Origin: Reticulascus tulasneorum
Lineage: Eukaryota > Ascomycota > Sordariomycetes > Glomerellales > Reticulascaceae
Reading direction: 5' to 3'
DNA length: 64,000 nucleotides
Assembly: GCA_001557505.1 (NCBI GenBank)
Contig: LSAX01000012.1
Location: forward strand, 186,001 to 250,000
The stretch's first letter is position 1, and each line of letters begins with the position of its first letter. The notes beneath the pieces were generated by a model. That model did no database searches, was not told the DNA's origin, and saw only the letters and a list, made by a program, of their open reading frames with translations. Below, piece after piece: positions 43,401-58,400 of the stretch. The position numbers and the translations under genes are program-made.

Positions 43401-46400
43401 ACATAGTGACCTAGAGTGTCGCCAATTTGTACGAGTTCTACGCCTGGAAGCTGAAGATCTGGAGCAGATGTATCACTGCCGACCAGAATAAGCTTGTTTC
43501 CGGGAACTGCAGATAGGATCGATTCAAGGCGGGCCAACGGAACGTTGACATCAAGTGGTAAATACGCTAGGTTCGCCTTCAGGATACCAAGGAATGCCAC
43601 GACCGTCTGACACGATCGCGGCGCAAATACCCCGATAAGTGTCTCGGCCGGAATTTGCCGCCGGCGTAGCCAAGCAGCAAGCTCGTCGGATTGTCGGTCT
43701 AATTGAGAGTATGTCAGCTGCGATGATGAGTCAATCACGGCAGTCGCATCTTTGCAAGCTGCCACCTGCTCGCAGAAAACGTCAATCACGCTGGACTCGC
43801 GGGGATAGTCAGTATTTTTGACCTCTAGCAGACCGGTAGTACGAAGCTTCCCCAGCCCATCAGTGAGCGGCAGCGTAATGATCGGCGTCTTAGGCTGCTC
43901 GAGCCCTCTGCGTAGGACCTCCTGGAAGATCGCAACCATGCCGCGGATAGTCAAAGGCTCGAAGAGGTCTGTCGCAAAGAGGACGCTGCCGTTTAGTTCT
44001 CCTGCCCCTTGAAATAGGTGGAACTCTACATCGAGTCGAGTCGAAACAGCTGTTGGTATAAGCCTAGCCGTTAGGCCTTCTAATTGGATGTTGGTGATAT
44101 CTTGTTGTGAGTGAAGGGCAAACATGAGCTGCACCAACGGATTTCGGGAAGTATCTCTCGACCCAGGCAAAAGCGCCGATACTATATGTTCAAATGGGAC
44201 ATCTTGGTTGGCATGCGCGGCTGCTGCCGTCAACTTTACCTGCCGTACTAATGTGTCAAATGTGTCGTCGTCTCTGATAGTGACCCTTATACACTGAGTG
44301 TTGACGAAGAAGCCGATCATCTGCTCAAGCTCTGGTCGATTTCGGTTGGCGATAGGAGTGCCGACAGTTGCATCTTCAGCTCCGCTAAGACGGTAATGTG
44401 CTGCACGGAATGCCGTGAGCAGAACCACATGCATGGTCACCTCATGAGCGCGGCAGAATACCCGAAGGCTTTCGTACACTGACCCATCGATGGTGACCGG
44501 GATGATGCCAGCCTCTCCAGACAGTATGGTCGGCCGAGGGAGGTCAGCTAAGAGCTCAGCTGGAGAGCTATCGGTAAGCTGCTCGGTCCAATATTCCAGC
44601 TGACGTTGGTGCTCGGTGACCTGGTCCTTCTGCTTCTGCCACACGGCAAAGTCGCGGTACTGGATTGGGAGTGGGCTCGCCTGCGAGAGAGGGTCCATAC
44701 CCCGGAGCGCAGCGGCATAGAATCGTCCCAGTTCTTGGCGTAAGATGTCGACAGACCACCCGTCGGAGACGATGTGGTGCATAACGATTGACAGGATATG
44801 ATCCTCCTCTTCTAACCGTAGCAGGGCTACCCTCCACCCTGGCTCGGAAGCCAGATCGAACGGGGTTGTCTGCTCTTGATGTAGGAGCGGAAGAGAGCTC
44901 TCACCCTGTTCGCTTGATACACGGATCACTCTAAGCTCCTTCATGCGGCTCGGATGAACAACTTGCACACCCACGCCGTCTCGCTCCTCAAAGGTCGTCC
45001 GCAGAGGCTCGTGCCGCTGCTCCAAAGCAAGCAACGCGGCCGTGAGCGCGTCGACCTGGAGCGGCCCGCGCATGCGCACGGCGAGCGGCATGAGATACCA
45101 CGATGCACCAAGGTTCAGTTGGTCCAGGAACCAGAGACGACCCTGGGCGAATGACTGCTCGACAGGTCCGCTGTACACTGTAGAGGGAATCGGGCTATGT
45201 GGTATCGAGCCTCGCTGGATGGTAGCTGCGAGATCGGCGAGAACTGGGTGATTGAAGACGTCTTTGATGAATACGTGGGCGTCCAGCCGGCGGCTGATAC
45301 GAGCCGCAAGCTTGGTAGCCATGAGGGAATGTCCGCCAAGATCAAAGAAGTTGTCCGTAATGCCGACGTCAACACAAAGCACATCGGCAAACTCATCACA
45401 CAGCGCGGCTTCGACCTCGTTACGTGGGGCAACATGGACAGAGACCAGCCTGCTTTTTGATACGGTGTGGGCCTGTCGGGTAAGCCTTTTTCGGTCAACC
45501 TTGCCGTTGGCATTGAGAGGCATCTGGTCAAGCACCACAATCCTAGCCGGGACCATGTAAGGTGGGAGCAGGATTTGTAGCCGCTCTCGAATCTTCGACT
45601 CTATCCGACGGCTCTGCAGCCGCTGCAAAGGCCTACTCGTGAGACTGCTCGCTAGTCGGCCCTGATCGTCAGTCGGGAATCGGATCATCACACGGGGCCC
45701 TTCCGTAGCGGGCGCATAACGGTGGAAGACCGCATCTAGCCCGCCTTTCTGGGACCACTGACGCGCCCAGCTGATCTCTACACGAAAACCTGCTCGTTCG
45801 CCAAGCTGTATGAGGTTGACTGCAGACAGCGACGAGCAGCGTTCAGCACTAGCGCGAAGCGCTGTTACCCAGGCTGCGCCGTCCAACGAGCCTTGTGCTT
45901 CGGTGTCATCATCATCATCGAGCGACTCGACCACATGTCGTTCCAGGATGCTCTTGCTATGAGGAATATTACTAATCGCGACGGTTTGAGCGAATGTCGA
46001 GCTCTGCAGCAGGCGGAGAAGACTGTCGCTATCCATCTTCATCGCCTCAAAGTCAACCCAGGCATCGACGTCAATTTCATATACAGGCTGCTTCGGCTCC
46101 TCTGGATTGCGCACATATATTACGGCCGCATACCGATATGCGCTAAGCTCGTTAGTAGCTCTCATCCTTTTCGGTAGAATCTCGACGTGCTCGACTTGAC
46201 CAGGTAGCTGGCTTGTTAGACCCGTAAAGAAAGCCGGGTCAACGAGCATTTCCTCTTCACGCTCTTCCATTTCCACTATCCTCCTCCGCACTTCGTTCTT
46301 AGTCACTTTCTCGCCCGATTCGTGCAGAATCCTAGCAACAAGAAATTGCCTGTTTATAGCGTAAGATCGAATGTCGCCGAAGAATAGACGCTTGACACCC

Positions 46401-49400
46401 GGGATTCGAGTAAGCGCTTCAACCACCTTAAATAAATACTCCTGCGTGGGGAAGTATTGAGCCACAGAGTTGATTACGATAAGATCTGGGCGAAGTTCCC
46501 TCAGCTGAACTATATCGAGTGCCGTACCGGCATGTACTTTGGCTTTACGAGCTAGAACTGGGACGGAGTTGATCATGTCCGTTACAAACGCGACAGCGGA
46601 CTTCGACGGTTCGACTCCCACATAGCTTTCTAGCCCTAAGCTTTTGCCTAGATTGAAGAGTATCATGCCGGTACCGGTACCTATTTCGAGTACGTGGCCA
46701 GGGGCTTGGCCATCAAGTAGCGTGCGTAAGGTGTCGTCTAACCACTCCTGCATTTCTGCGTTGTCGATCTCGCTCCCATCGTACATCGACGTCCAGCCCA
46801 TAAAATCACTGCCAATGGCAGACCGTTCAATAGCCTTAATGTCAACATACGCACTTGTCTCGAAATGGTTCTCCCACCCCTCGACCTGATTGCTGGCCTC
46901 GTCCTGCTCAGTAGACTTATCCGCTTGGGCCGTGACGAAACCGACCATTTCCGGCTCCTTATCTTCTTCCCTCCAGACGACGACAGCAGCATCAAGGACT
47001 GCATCATAACTGAGGATCACTTGCTCCACTTCGGCTGGTTCAATACGATGGTTTCGGATTTTGATCTGCTGGTCCATGCGCCCGAAAAACTCGATCTGTC
47101 CGTCTTTTGGTCGGTAGCGTACGCGGTCACCTGTCCGGTATGCCCTCGCGGACTGACCGTCAATTGTGACCTGGATAAAACGATCGCGGTCTAGTGCCGG
47201 ATCGGTATACCCTCTGGCCAGTCCGTCTCCGGTGACCACAAGTTCTCCCATGACGCCAGCAGGGACTAGCTGCTGGTCAGGGTCCATGATAAAGGCCCCG
47301 GAGTTACTGACAGAATGGCCGATAGGAACGCCGTTTACAAACGACTCCTGCTCCACAATGCTGTAGATCGTACTGACAATGGTATTCTCTGTGGGGCCGT
47401 ACCCGCTATACATGCCAGCCTGGACAAGCGCACGCGCCTTTATTGCAACCCAGCTTTCCACTCTATCTCCACCTGTATAGAGAACATCTAAGGCGCCAAT
47501 CATATCCGGGATAGTGACCAAGCACTGCTTGAGCAACGCTGGCAGAAGCGTGGCAACGCGGATCTGTTCCCGAGAAAATACGGCCTCGAGAGCTTTGCTA
47601 TCCAAGATAGTAATGTAATCAATACATACCAGAGTCCCACCATTCAAGAGCGCTGTAGAAATCTCCCATATCGAGGCATCAAAAGCAAGGTTGGCCAAGT
47701 GTGCCATCCGCGCTGCCTTGGGCAACTTAGAAACGACATTACTTGGCTTCACGAGCCGCACAATGCTGCGATGCTCGACCATGACACCTTTGGGCTTGCC
47801 TGTCGATCCAGACGTGAAGACGACATATGCAAGGCTTGTCGCCGAAGGTCGCATGTCACCATTAATAACGTTATCAATACGATGAGGCCCTGGAGTGCTC
47901 GCAATTTGTACCAACTCCACATCAGGGAGTCCAACTTCCGGAGTAGGCACGTCAGAACCGAGTAGGACCAACTTGTGGCCGCGGACGGCAGACAGGATCG
48001 CCTCAGTTCGGGCCGTGGGCGCGTTGACGTCAAGCGGTAGGTAAGCTAGGTTTGCCTTGAGGATGCCCAGGAAAGCGACAATTGCCTGGCAAGATCTCGG
48101 AGCTAGAACTCCGACTAGCGTCTCAGTAGGAATTTGCCGCATCCGCAGCCATCTAGCGAGCTCGTCAGATTGCCGGTCTAGTTGGGTGTACGTCAGCTGC
48201 GATGAAGAATCAATGACCGCGATCGCATCTGGACAGCCGGCCACCTGCTCGCAGAAAACGTCAATTACGCTTGACTCGCGGGGATACTCGGTCTTCTTGA
48301 CCTCAAGCAGACCGGCACTGCGAAGCTCTAGTAGCCCGCCAGTGAGTGGAAGGGTTGCAATTGGTGTGTGGGGCTGTTCAAGCCCTAGGCGAAGAACATC
48401 ATGGAAGACAGCAACCATGCTGCGGATGGTCTCTGGGTCGAACAGATCTTTCGCGAAAAGTACGTTGCCATTTAGCTTGCCTAGTTGTTGAAACAAGTGG
48501 AATTCTAAATCAAACCGAGTTGATATAGCCGTTGGTACAGGCTCGCCTACTAGATCTTGTAACTCGATCTTGCCTAGATCCTGTTGAGAGTGGACAGCAA
48601 ATATGAGTTGTACTAGCGGGTTCCGGGACATGTCATTTAATCCAGGTAGGAGTGTTGATACGATACGTTCAAACGGGACATCTTGGTTTGCGAATGCGGC
48701 TGTCGTTGTCGACTGAACTTGCTGTACTAATCCGCCAAAAGTATCGTCACTGCAAACAGCAATCCGCATGCATTGGGTGTTGACAAAGAAACCGATCATG
48801 TTCTCGAGCTCCGGTCGATTGCGGTTAGCGATAGGACTACCAATAGTAGCATCTTCAGCCCCAGTGAGGCGGTAGTGTACTGCGCGAAATGCCGCGAGCA
48901 GTACCGTGAACGAAGTTACTTGATGTGCGCGACAGAACGCTCGGAGGCTCTCATATATTGGCCCCTCGATCGTGAGCTGCACCATGCCGGCTTGGCCGGA
49001 CAGCATGGCCGGCCGGGGGAGATCAGTGAGGAGCTCAGCCGGAGAGCTGTCTTCAAGCTGCTTCGCCCAGTACTCGAGCTGACCCTGTTGCTCGACCACT
49101 TGATCGGCTTCCTTCTGCCATACCGCAAAGTCGCGGTATTGGATTGGGAGCGGGCTCGCCTGCGACAAAGGGTCCTGACCGCGGAGCGCCGCGGTGTAGA
49201 ACTGGGCTACTTCCTTACGCAAAATATCGACAGACCAGCCGTCGGAGATTATATGATGCATGACAATGGACAAGATATGATCCTCTTCCCCTAACCGTAG
49301 CAGGGATACCCTCCACCCTGGCTCGGAAGCCAAATCAAACGGGGTTGTCTGCTCTTGATGTAGGAGCTGAAGAAAGGTCTCATCCTGTTCGCTTGATACA

Positions 49401-52400
49401 CGGATCACTCTAAGCTCCTTCATGCGGCTCGGATGAACAACTTGCACACCCACGCCGTCTCGCTCCTCAAATGTCGTCCGCAGAGGCTCGTGCCGCTGTT
49501 CCAGAGCAATCAGCGCGGCCGTGAGCGCTTCGATGTGAAGCAACCCGCGTATTCGCCCGGCGAATGGCATGATATACCACGTTGCACCTAGATTGAGCTG
49601 ATCCAGGAACCATAGACGGCCCTGGGCAAATGACTGCTCGACAGGCCCGCGGTACGGCGTCGACGGGATAGGGCGGTGAGGTGTGGAGCCTGTCCGAATG
49701 AGAGCTCCAAGGTCGGCGAGGACGGGATGGTCGAAAATTTCTTTGACGGACACACGAGCATCCAGCCGGCGACTAATACGAGCCGCTAGCCTCGTGGCCA
49801 TAAGGGAGTGTCCGCCAAGATCGAAAAAGTTATCAGTGATGCCAGCTTCGACGCCAAGAACATCAGCAAACTCCTCACACAGCACAGCTTCCGTCTCATT
49901 GCGTGGGGCGACGCGGGTGGTGACTATCTCGGCTTTCGGTACGATCTGGGCCCGTCGAGTCAGCTCCTTTCGATCTACCTTACCGTTGGCATTGAGTGGC
50001 ATTTGGTCTAGCACCATAATCCGCGCTGGGACCATGTACAGTGGTAACAGGGTCTGTAGCTGCTCCTGGATCTGCGCCTCAATCCGACGGCTCTGCAGTC
50101 GCTGTAGCGGCCGGTTCGTGAGGTGGTCCACGAGTCGACCTTCATGGTCAGTCGGGAACTGGAACATGACACGGGCCCTTTCTCTATGAGGCAAATAATG
50201 GTGGAAGATAACATCGAGCGCACCCTGTTGAGACCTTTGCCGTGCCCAACTGAACTCCACGCAGAATCCTGCTTCTCTACCTAGTTGCACGAGGTCGGTC
50301 GCGGAGAGCGACTTTCCAAGTTCTAGATTGCAGCGGACTGCTGAGACCCAGACTGCTTTATCCGATGAATCCTCTATGTCATCGTCAACATCAAGCGAAT
50401 CGACAATATGGCGCTCTAAGATGCTCTTGCTATGAGGAATGTTGCTGACGGCAATAGTCTGGGCGTCGGACGAGTCCCGCAAGAGGTGAAGAAGTGCTTG
50501 GCGATCCATATTTGAAGCTCCAAAGTCGACCCATGCGTCGGTGTCGATCATATGTACAGGCTTAGCCTGCTCTTCCGCACCCTGCATATGTAGGACAGCT
50601 GTATACCGATATGTGCTGAGCTCGTTAGTAGCTCTCATCTTCTTTGGCAGAATCTCGACGTGTTTGATCTGATCAGGCAGCCGGCTTGTCAGCCCCGTGA
50701 AAAAGCCCGGATCGACGAGCAGCTCCTCTTCCCGCTCTTCCATTTCTGCCATCTTCCGTCGCATAGCCTCTTTGGTGGTCTCTTCGCCGAGCGCGTAGAG
50801 GGCCCGAGCTGCGAGGAAGTGCCTATTCGTAGCGTAAGATCGAATGTCGCCAAAGAACAGGCGCTTAACATTCGGGATCTGAGTAAGGATATGTATGACC
50901 TTTACTAAATACTCTTGCGTTGGAAAATACTGCGCCACAGAGTTGATTACAATAACGTCAGGCCGGAGTCCGTCTAGCCGGCCTATATCGGTCGCTGTAC
51001 CAACATGTACCTTGACCCTGCCAGCTAGAGCCGGGATAGACTTCACCGCGTTGGTTACGAATGTGGCCGCGGACCCCGACGGATCTAGGCCCACATAACT
51101 TCGCAGCCCTTCGCCTAGGTTAAAGAGTACCATGCCGGTTCCGGTGCCTATTTCGAGCACGTGACCCGGGGCCTGGCCATCGAGGAGCGTCTGCATGGTG
51201 TCGTCGAGCCACTCCTGCATGTCGACCTTGTCGATCTCACTCCCATCATACATCGATGTCCAACCCATAAAGTCCCTGCCTATTGCAGACCGATCGATGG
51301 CCTTGATTTTAGCATACGTGCTTGTCTCAAAGTGGTTTCCCCATCCTTCAACTTGGCTGCTAGCCTCGTTATTTCCGATGGGCTCTTGGCCTTGGGTCGC
51401 AACAAAGCCTATCATCTCTGGCTCTTGACCCTTTTGTTTCCGGATAACGACAGCCGCGTCACAGACCGCTATGTGGCTAAGCATGGCATGCTCTATCTCG
51501 ACCGGCTCAATACGGTGGCCTCGGATCTTGATTTGCTGATCCATGCGCCCGAAAAACTCGATCTGGCCATCTTTTGGCCTATACCGGACACGGTCGCCGG
51601 TCCGATATGCCCTCACGAGCTGACCTTCAATGGTGACCTGGACAAAGCAATCGCGATCCAGAGCCGGGTCGGTATACCCTCGACCGAGTCCATCCCCCGT
51701 GACCACAAGCTCTCCCATGACGCCGGCAGAGACGAGCTGCTGATGGGGGTCCATGATATATGCCCCAGAGTTGCTAACAACCTGGCCGATAGGCACACCA
51801 TTGGCAAATTTTTCGTCCTCCCCGATGTTATACATGGTACTCAAGATGGTGTTCTCGGTAGGACCATACGCGTTATAGACGCCGGTTGGGATAAGTGCTC
51901 GCGCCTTAATCGCGTCGCGGCTATCGAACCGATCGCCAGCGACGAAAAGAATTTCGAGGCAACTAAGCATGCTAGGCATATTTGTTAAACACTGCTTCAG
52001 TAACGCTGGCGGAAGCATGGTGACAGAGACCTTTTCCTGCTTAAATATGGACCCGAGTGCTGTGGTGTCCAAGGCGGTAGTATAGTCGATGCAAACCAGT
52101 GTGCCACCGTTCAAAAGCGGCACGTAAATCTCCCACGTAGCGGCATCAAAAGCAATATTAGATAGATGCGCCACAACAGCCGGTCGTGGGAGCTTAGATA
52201 CTACGTTGCTTCTCTTTACAAGCCGAAGGATGTTACGGTGCTCAACCATGACGCCCTTAGGCTTTCCCGTCGATCCAGATGTGAAGATAACATATGCAAG
52301 ACTCGTGGCTAGAGGTCGTAAGGAGGTGTCTGCAAGATCATCTAGACCTTGGCAATTAAGGATGTCATCAATTTTCATCAGCTCTACACCTGCTAACTTA

Positions 52401-55400
52401 GTCTTTGGAACAGCTATATCTGAACCGAGTAAGACTAGCTTGTGGCTGGGAACCGCTGACAGGATCGCCTCGATACGGGCCGTGGGCACATTGACGTCAA
52501 GCGGCAGGTATGCTAAGTTTGCTTTGAGAATTCCAAGGAAAGCGACAATAGCGTGGCAAGATCGCGGAGCCAAAACTCCGACTAGCGTCTCAGCAGGAAT
52601 GTGCCGCATCCGCAGCCAGGCAGCGAGCTCGTCGGATCGCTGGTCCAGCTGAGTGTAAGTCAGCCGTGACGATGAGTCGATGACGGCGGTCGCATCTGGG
52701 CAAGCGGCCACCTGCTCGCAGAAGACTTCAATCAAGCTCGATTCGCGGGGATAGTCTGTCCTCTCAATCTGCAACACGCCCATATTACGAAGGTCTGCCA
52801 ATCTGTCGGTGAGCGGCAGGGTGGCGATCGGCGTCTGAGGTTGCTCGAGCCCTCGACGTAGGACCTCTTGGAAGACCGCGACCATGCTGCGTATATTCTC
52901 GGGCTCGAATAAGTCTGTAGCAAAGAGCACGCTGCCGCTCATCATTCCCAACTCCTGGAATATGTGGAACTCTAGATCAAGCCGAGTAGATATAGCTATT
53001 GGCACAGGCTCGCCAGTTAGACCATCTAAATGGATCTTGCCGAGGCCATATTGAGAGTGGACGGCAAACATGAGCTGCACCAGCGGGTTTCTAGACGTGT
53101 CTCTCGACCCCGGCAGAAGGGCTGACACGATGCGTTCGAAGGAGACATCTTGGTTCGCAAACGCGGCCGTCGCTGTCGACCGAACCTGCCGTACTAATCC
53201 GTCGAATGTGTCGTCACTGCCAACAGTAATCCGCATGCATTGGGTATTGACAAAGAAACCGATCATATGCTCCAGTTCTGCTTGATTTCGGTTAGCGATA
53301 GGAGTGCCGATAGTAGCATCCTCGGCCCCAGTAAGACGGTAATGGGCTGCCCGGAATGCGGCCAGCAGCACGGCAAAAGATGTGACCCTATGAATCCGGC
53401 AGTACCGCTGGAGACTCTCGTACATTGGCCCTTCAATCGTAAGCTGCACCACGCCAGCCTTGCCGGACAGCATGGCCGGCCGGGGGAGGTCGGTGAGAAG
53501 CTCAGCCGGAGAGCTGTTGGCGAGTTGCTTGGTCCAATACTCGAGCTGACATTGGTGCTCGGCCAATTGATCTGCCTGCTTTTGCCACATGGCAAAGTCA
53601 CGATACTGGACGAGTAGCGGGCTCACCTGCGACAGAGGATCCTGACCGCGGAGCGCGGCGGCGTAAAACTGGGCTAGTTCCTTAGACAAGACATCGATAG
53701 ACCAACCATCGGAGATGATATGGTGCATGACGATCGACAGGATGTGATCTTCTTCTCCTAACCGTAACAGGGACACCCTCCACCCTGGCTCGGAAGCCAG
53801 ATCGAATGGGGTTGTCTGCTCGAGCTGCAGCATCTGGGTGTAGCTGTCGTCCTGCCGGCCCGGCCCGCGTGGTACATTGACAACTCTAAGCTCCTTCGTA
53901 CGGCTTGGTCGAACAACTTGGACGCCCACGCCATCTCGCTCCTCAAAGGTCGTCCGCAGAGTCTCGTGCCGCTGCTCCAAAGCAAACAGTGCGGCGGCGA
54001 GCGCGTCGACCTGGAGCGACCCGCGCATGCGCACGGCGAGCGGCATGATGTACCACGACGCGCCGAGATTGAACTGATCCAAGAACCACAAGCGACCCTG
54101 AGCATATGACTGCTCCACTGGTCCAGAGTAAGGCGATGCAGGGATTGGACTGTGAGGAGTTGAGCCTCTCCGGATCAGAGCTGCAAGGTCGGCGAGGACG
54201 GGATGGTCAAAGACGTCTTTGACAGACACACGTACGTCAAGTCGACGGCTAGCACGCGCTGCTAGTTTAGTCGCCATGAGGGAGTGTCCGCCGAGATCGA
54301 AGAAGTTATCGGTGATGCCGGCGTCAATGCCAAGTACATCTACAAACTCTTCGCACAGGACGGCTTCTATCTCATTTTGCGGGGCCACGCGTATCGACGC
54401 CACGTCCCTTTTCTGGATAGTACTTGCCTTTCGGGTAAGCTCTTTCCGGTCAACCTTGCCATTGGCATTTATGGGCATCTGGTCTAGCACTACGATTCGC
54501 GCCGGGACCATGTACGATGGGAGTAGCGTCTGTAGCAGTGTACGGATCTGCGTCTCGACCCGCCGCCGCTGTAGCCGACGTAGTGGTCGGTTCGTGGCAG
54601 AGCCTAGTGGTTGGCGACGATTGTCCGTGGGGAACGCAACCATTACGCGGGCGCCTTCAGCATGAGGATAATGGTGAAATATGGCGTCAAGCGCGCCGTT
54701 TTGGGACTGTTGCCGCGCCCAGCTTATCTCCACATGGAAGCCTGTCTCTTTGCCAAGCCGTATAAGGTCAGTTGTGGATAATGAGACACAGCACTCGGCT
54801 CTACGGCGCACATCTAGGACCCAGCTTTTCCCATCTTGTGAGCCTTGCGCGTCATCCTCATCAAGCGATTGAATAATATGTCGCTCTAGAATGGTCTTCG
54901 CATAAGGGATATTGCCCACTCCGACAGCCACAGAACCGGACGAGGTATGTAAAAGGCGGAGAAGGCTCTCGCCGTCCAAATTCGACGCTTGAAAGTCAAC
55001 CCAGGCATCGGCCTCGATTTCGTGCACAGGTTGCGCCGGCTCTTTTAGACCGCGTACATATATAACGGCCGCATACCGATATGAGCTAAGCTCATTAGTA
55101 GCTCTCATCCTCTTTGGTAGAATCTCGACGTGCTCGACTTGATCAGGTAGCCGGCTTGCCAGTCCCGTGAAAAATACCGGATCGACAAGCAGCTCTTCTT
55201 CGCGCTCTTCCATTTCGGCCATCGTCTGCTGTACACTATCTTTGGCTGCTTTCCCGCCTAACGCATGGAGGGCCCGAGCGGCAAGGAAGTCTCTATTAAG
55301 AGTGTAAGACCGAATATCGCCGAAGAACAGACGCTTGACACCAGGGATCCGAGTAAGAGCATCTACAACCTCTACTAAATACTCTGGCGTAGGGAAATAC

Positions 55401-58400
55401 TGGGCCACAGAATTTATTACTACCAGGTCAGGGCGGAATCCCTCAGGGAGTCGGCTTATATCAGTTGCCGTCCCAACATGTACTTCGGCCCTGCCAGCCA
55501 GAGCCGGGATAGACTTGATCATGTCGTTAACGAACGCGGCCGCGGACCTCGACGGATCTAGGCCCACATAGCTTTGCAGGCCGTCACCTAGATTGAACAA
55601 GACCATGCCGGTTCCGGTGCCTATTTCGAGCACATGACCCGGGGCCTGGCCATCGAGGAGCGTCTGCATGGTATCGTCGAGCCACTCTTGCATCTCGACC
55701 TTGTCGATGTCGCTTCCATCATACATTGACGTCCAACCCATAAAGTCATTACCTATGGTAGATTGGTTGATGGTCTCGATGTCTGCATACGTGCTCGTTT
55801 CGAAGTGGTTGCCCCAACCTTCAACCTGGCTGCTAGCCTCATTATTTTCAATAGCATCATCATCTCCAACTACGACAAAACCAACCATTTCCAACTCCTC
55901 ATCCTGTTGATTCTGACGCTTCTGGACCACAATAGCCGAATCGCGGACCATGTGGTGACCGAGCATGACATGCTCCACCTCGGCTGGTTCAATGCGGTGG
56001 CCTCTGATCTTGATCTGCTGGTCCATGCGTCCAAAGAACTCGATCTGGCCGTCTTTTGGCCTATACCGGACACGGTCACCGGTCCTATATGCCCTGACGA
56101 GCTGGCCATCGATGACAACCTGGACGAAGCGGTCACAGTTTAGCCCTGGATCAGTATACCCTCGAGCAAGCCCGTCTCCGGTTACGACAAGCTCTCCCAT
56201 GACGCCAACAGGGACAAGCTGCTGCTGCGAGTCCATGACGTAGGCTCCAGAGTTACTGACAGCACGGCCTATGGGAACACCATTCACAAATGACTCCTCC
56301 TCAGCAACTCTGTAGATAGTGCTAAGAATCGTATTCTCAGTTGGTCCGTATCCGTTGTAGACACGTGTCTGAGCAAGTGCCTGGGCCACGATCGCATCGC
56401 GGCTGTCAAATCGATCGCCTGCAGCGATGATCACGTCCAGGTTACCTAACGTAATAGGCATATTGACCAAGCATTGCTTAAGTAACGCAGGTGGGAGCAT
56501 CGCTACGCTAATCTTCTCGCGGGTAAATACAGCCTCGAGAGCTTTCAAATCCAAGATCGTAAAATAGTCGATGCATACTAGTGTTCCCCCGTTCAAAATT
56601 GCCGCATATATCTCCCACACTGACACATCGAAGGCAATGTTCGTCAAGTGCGCCACTCGAGGCGCTTGTGGCAATTGAGACATAACATTGCTCTGCTTCA
56701 CGAGCCGCACAATACCACGGTGCTCAACCATAACGCCTTTTGGTTTGCTGGTCGACCCGGACGTGAACATGACATATGCAAGACTTGTCGCCGCAGGTCG
56801 CATGGCATATTCCGTGAAATCAGGTAGGCTGTTATGCCCCATCGTGTCACCGATTCGAACCTGTTCCACGTCTGGCACTCCAGCACCCAGAGCATTCACG
56901 TCAGCACCGAGCAGGACCAGCTTATGTCCGGCAACAGCGGAAAGAATGGCTTCGAGACGGGCAGCCGGGACGTTGACATCAAGCGGTAAATAGGCCAGGT
57001 TTGCCTTGAGGACGCCGAGGAAGGCGACGATTGTCTGACAGGATCGAGGCGCCAACACTCCGACCAGTGTCTCGGCCGCCATATTTCTGCGACGCAGCCA
57101 GCCGGCCAACTTGTCAGACAGTCGGTCCAGTTGACCGTAGGTCAGCTGCGAGGACGCGTCCATTACGGCGATCGCATCTAGGCAAGCTGGCACCTGCTCG
57201 CGGAATACGTCGACTACGCTCGACTCGCGAGGATAGTCTGTCCTCTCAATCTCCAGCAGGCCCATCCTGCGAAGCTCCGCAAATCTGCTGGTGAGGGGTA
57301 GGGCCGAGATTGGCTTATATGGCTTGTCAAGTCCCTGGCTTAGGACATCCTGGAAGACCGCGACCATGCCGAGGATAGTCTCAGGCTCGAACAAGTCTGT
57401 GGCAAAAAACACGCTGCCGTTCAGCTTGTTTTCATCTTCGTAAAGGTGAAACTCGACATCGAACCTGGTAGATACTGCGTTGGGCATTGGCTCTCCTGTT
57501 AAACCATCTAAATGGATCCTTCCAAGGTCTCGTTGAGAGTGTACTGCAAACATTAGCTGCACCAGCGGGTTCCGAGACGTGTCCCTCGATCCCGGTAGGA
57601 GAGTTGACACGACATGCTCAAATGGGACATCTTGATTAGCATGCGCGGCTGTGGCTGTAGAACGAACTTGATTCACCAGCCCGTCGAATGTGTCGTCGTC
57701 TTCGACGGTAATCCGCATGCACTGAGTGTTGACAAAGAAGCCGATCAAGTTCTCGAGCTCCGGTCGATTGCGGTTGGCAATAGGAGTGCCGATGGTCGCA
57801 TCTTCAACCCCAGTGAGACGGTAATGTGCTGCGCGGAATGCCGCGAGCAATGCAACAAAAGACGTCACCTGGTGAGTCCGGCAGAATCTTTTGAGGGTCT
57901 TATATATCGAACCATCGATGGTGACTGGCACAACGCAAGCTTCGCCAGATAGTATGGCGGGCCGAGGAAGGTCGGCCAAGAGCTCAGCTGGTGAGCTGTC
58001 GGCAAGCTGCTTGCTCCAGTACTCGAGCTGCTGTTGGTGAGCAGCGACCTGCTCGGCTTGCTTCTGCCACACGGCAAAATCTCGATATTGGATGGGCAGT
58101 GGGCTGATCTGTGACAGAGGGTCCTGGCCACGGACCGCGGCCGCGTAAAATTGGGCTAGTTCCTGGCGTAAGATACCAACGGACCAGCCGTCGGAGATGA
58201 TGTGGTGCATCACTATGGAGAGGATGTGGTCGTCTTCCCCAAGCCGCAAGAGGGACACCCTCCAACCGGGCTCAGAAGCTAGATTGAAAGGAGTCATCTG
58301 CTCGTGTTGCAGAGTGTGCGTGTAGTCCTGCCCGCTTGATAAATCGATCACTCTAAGATGCTTTGTTCGGCTCGGTTGAACTACCTGCACCCCTATGCCA

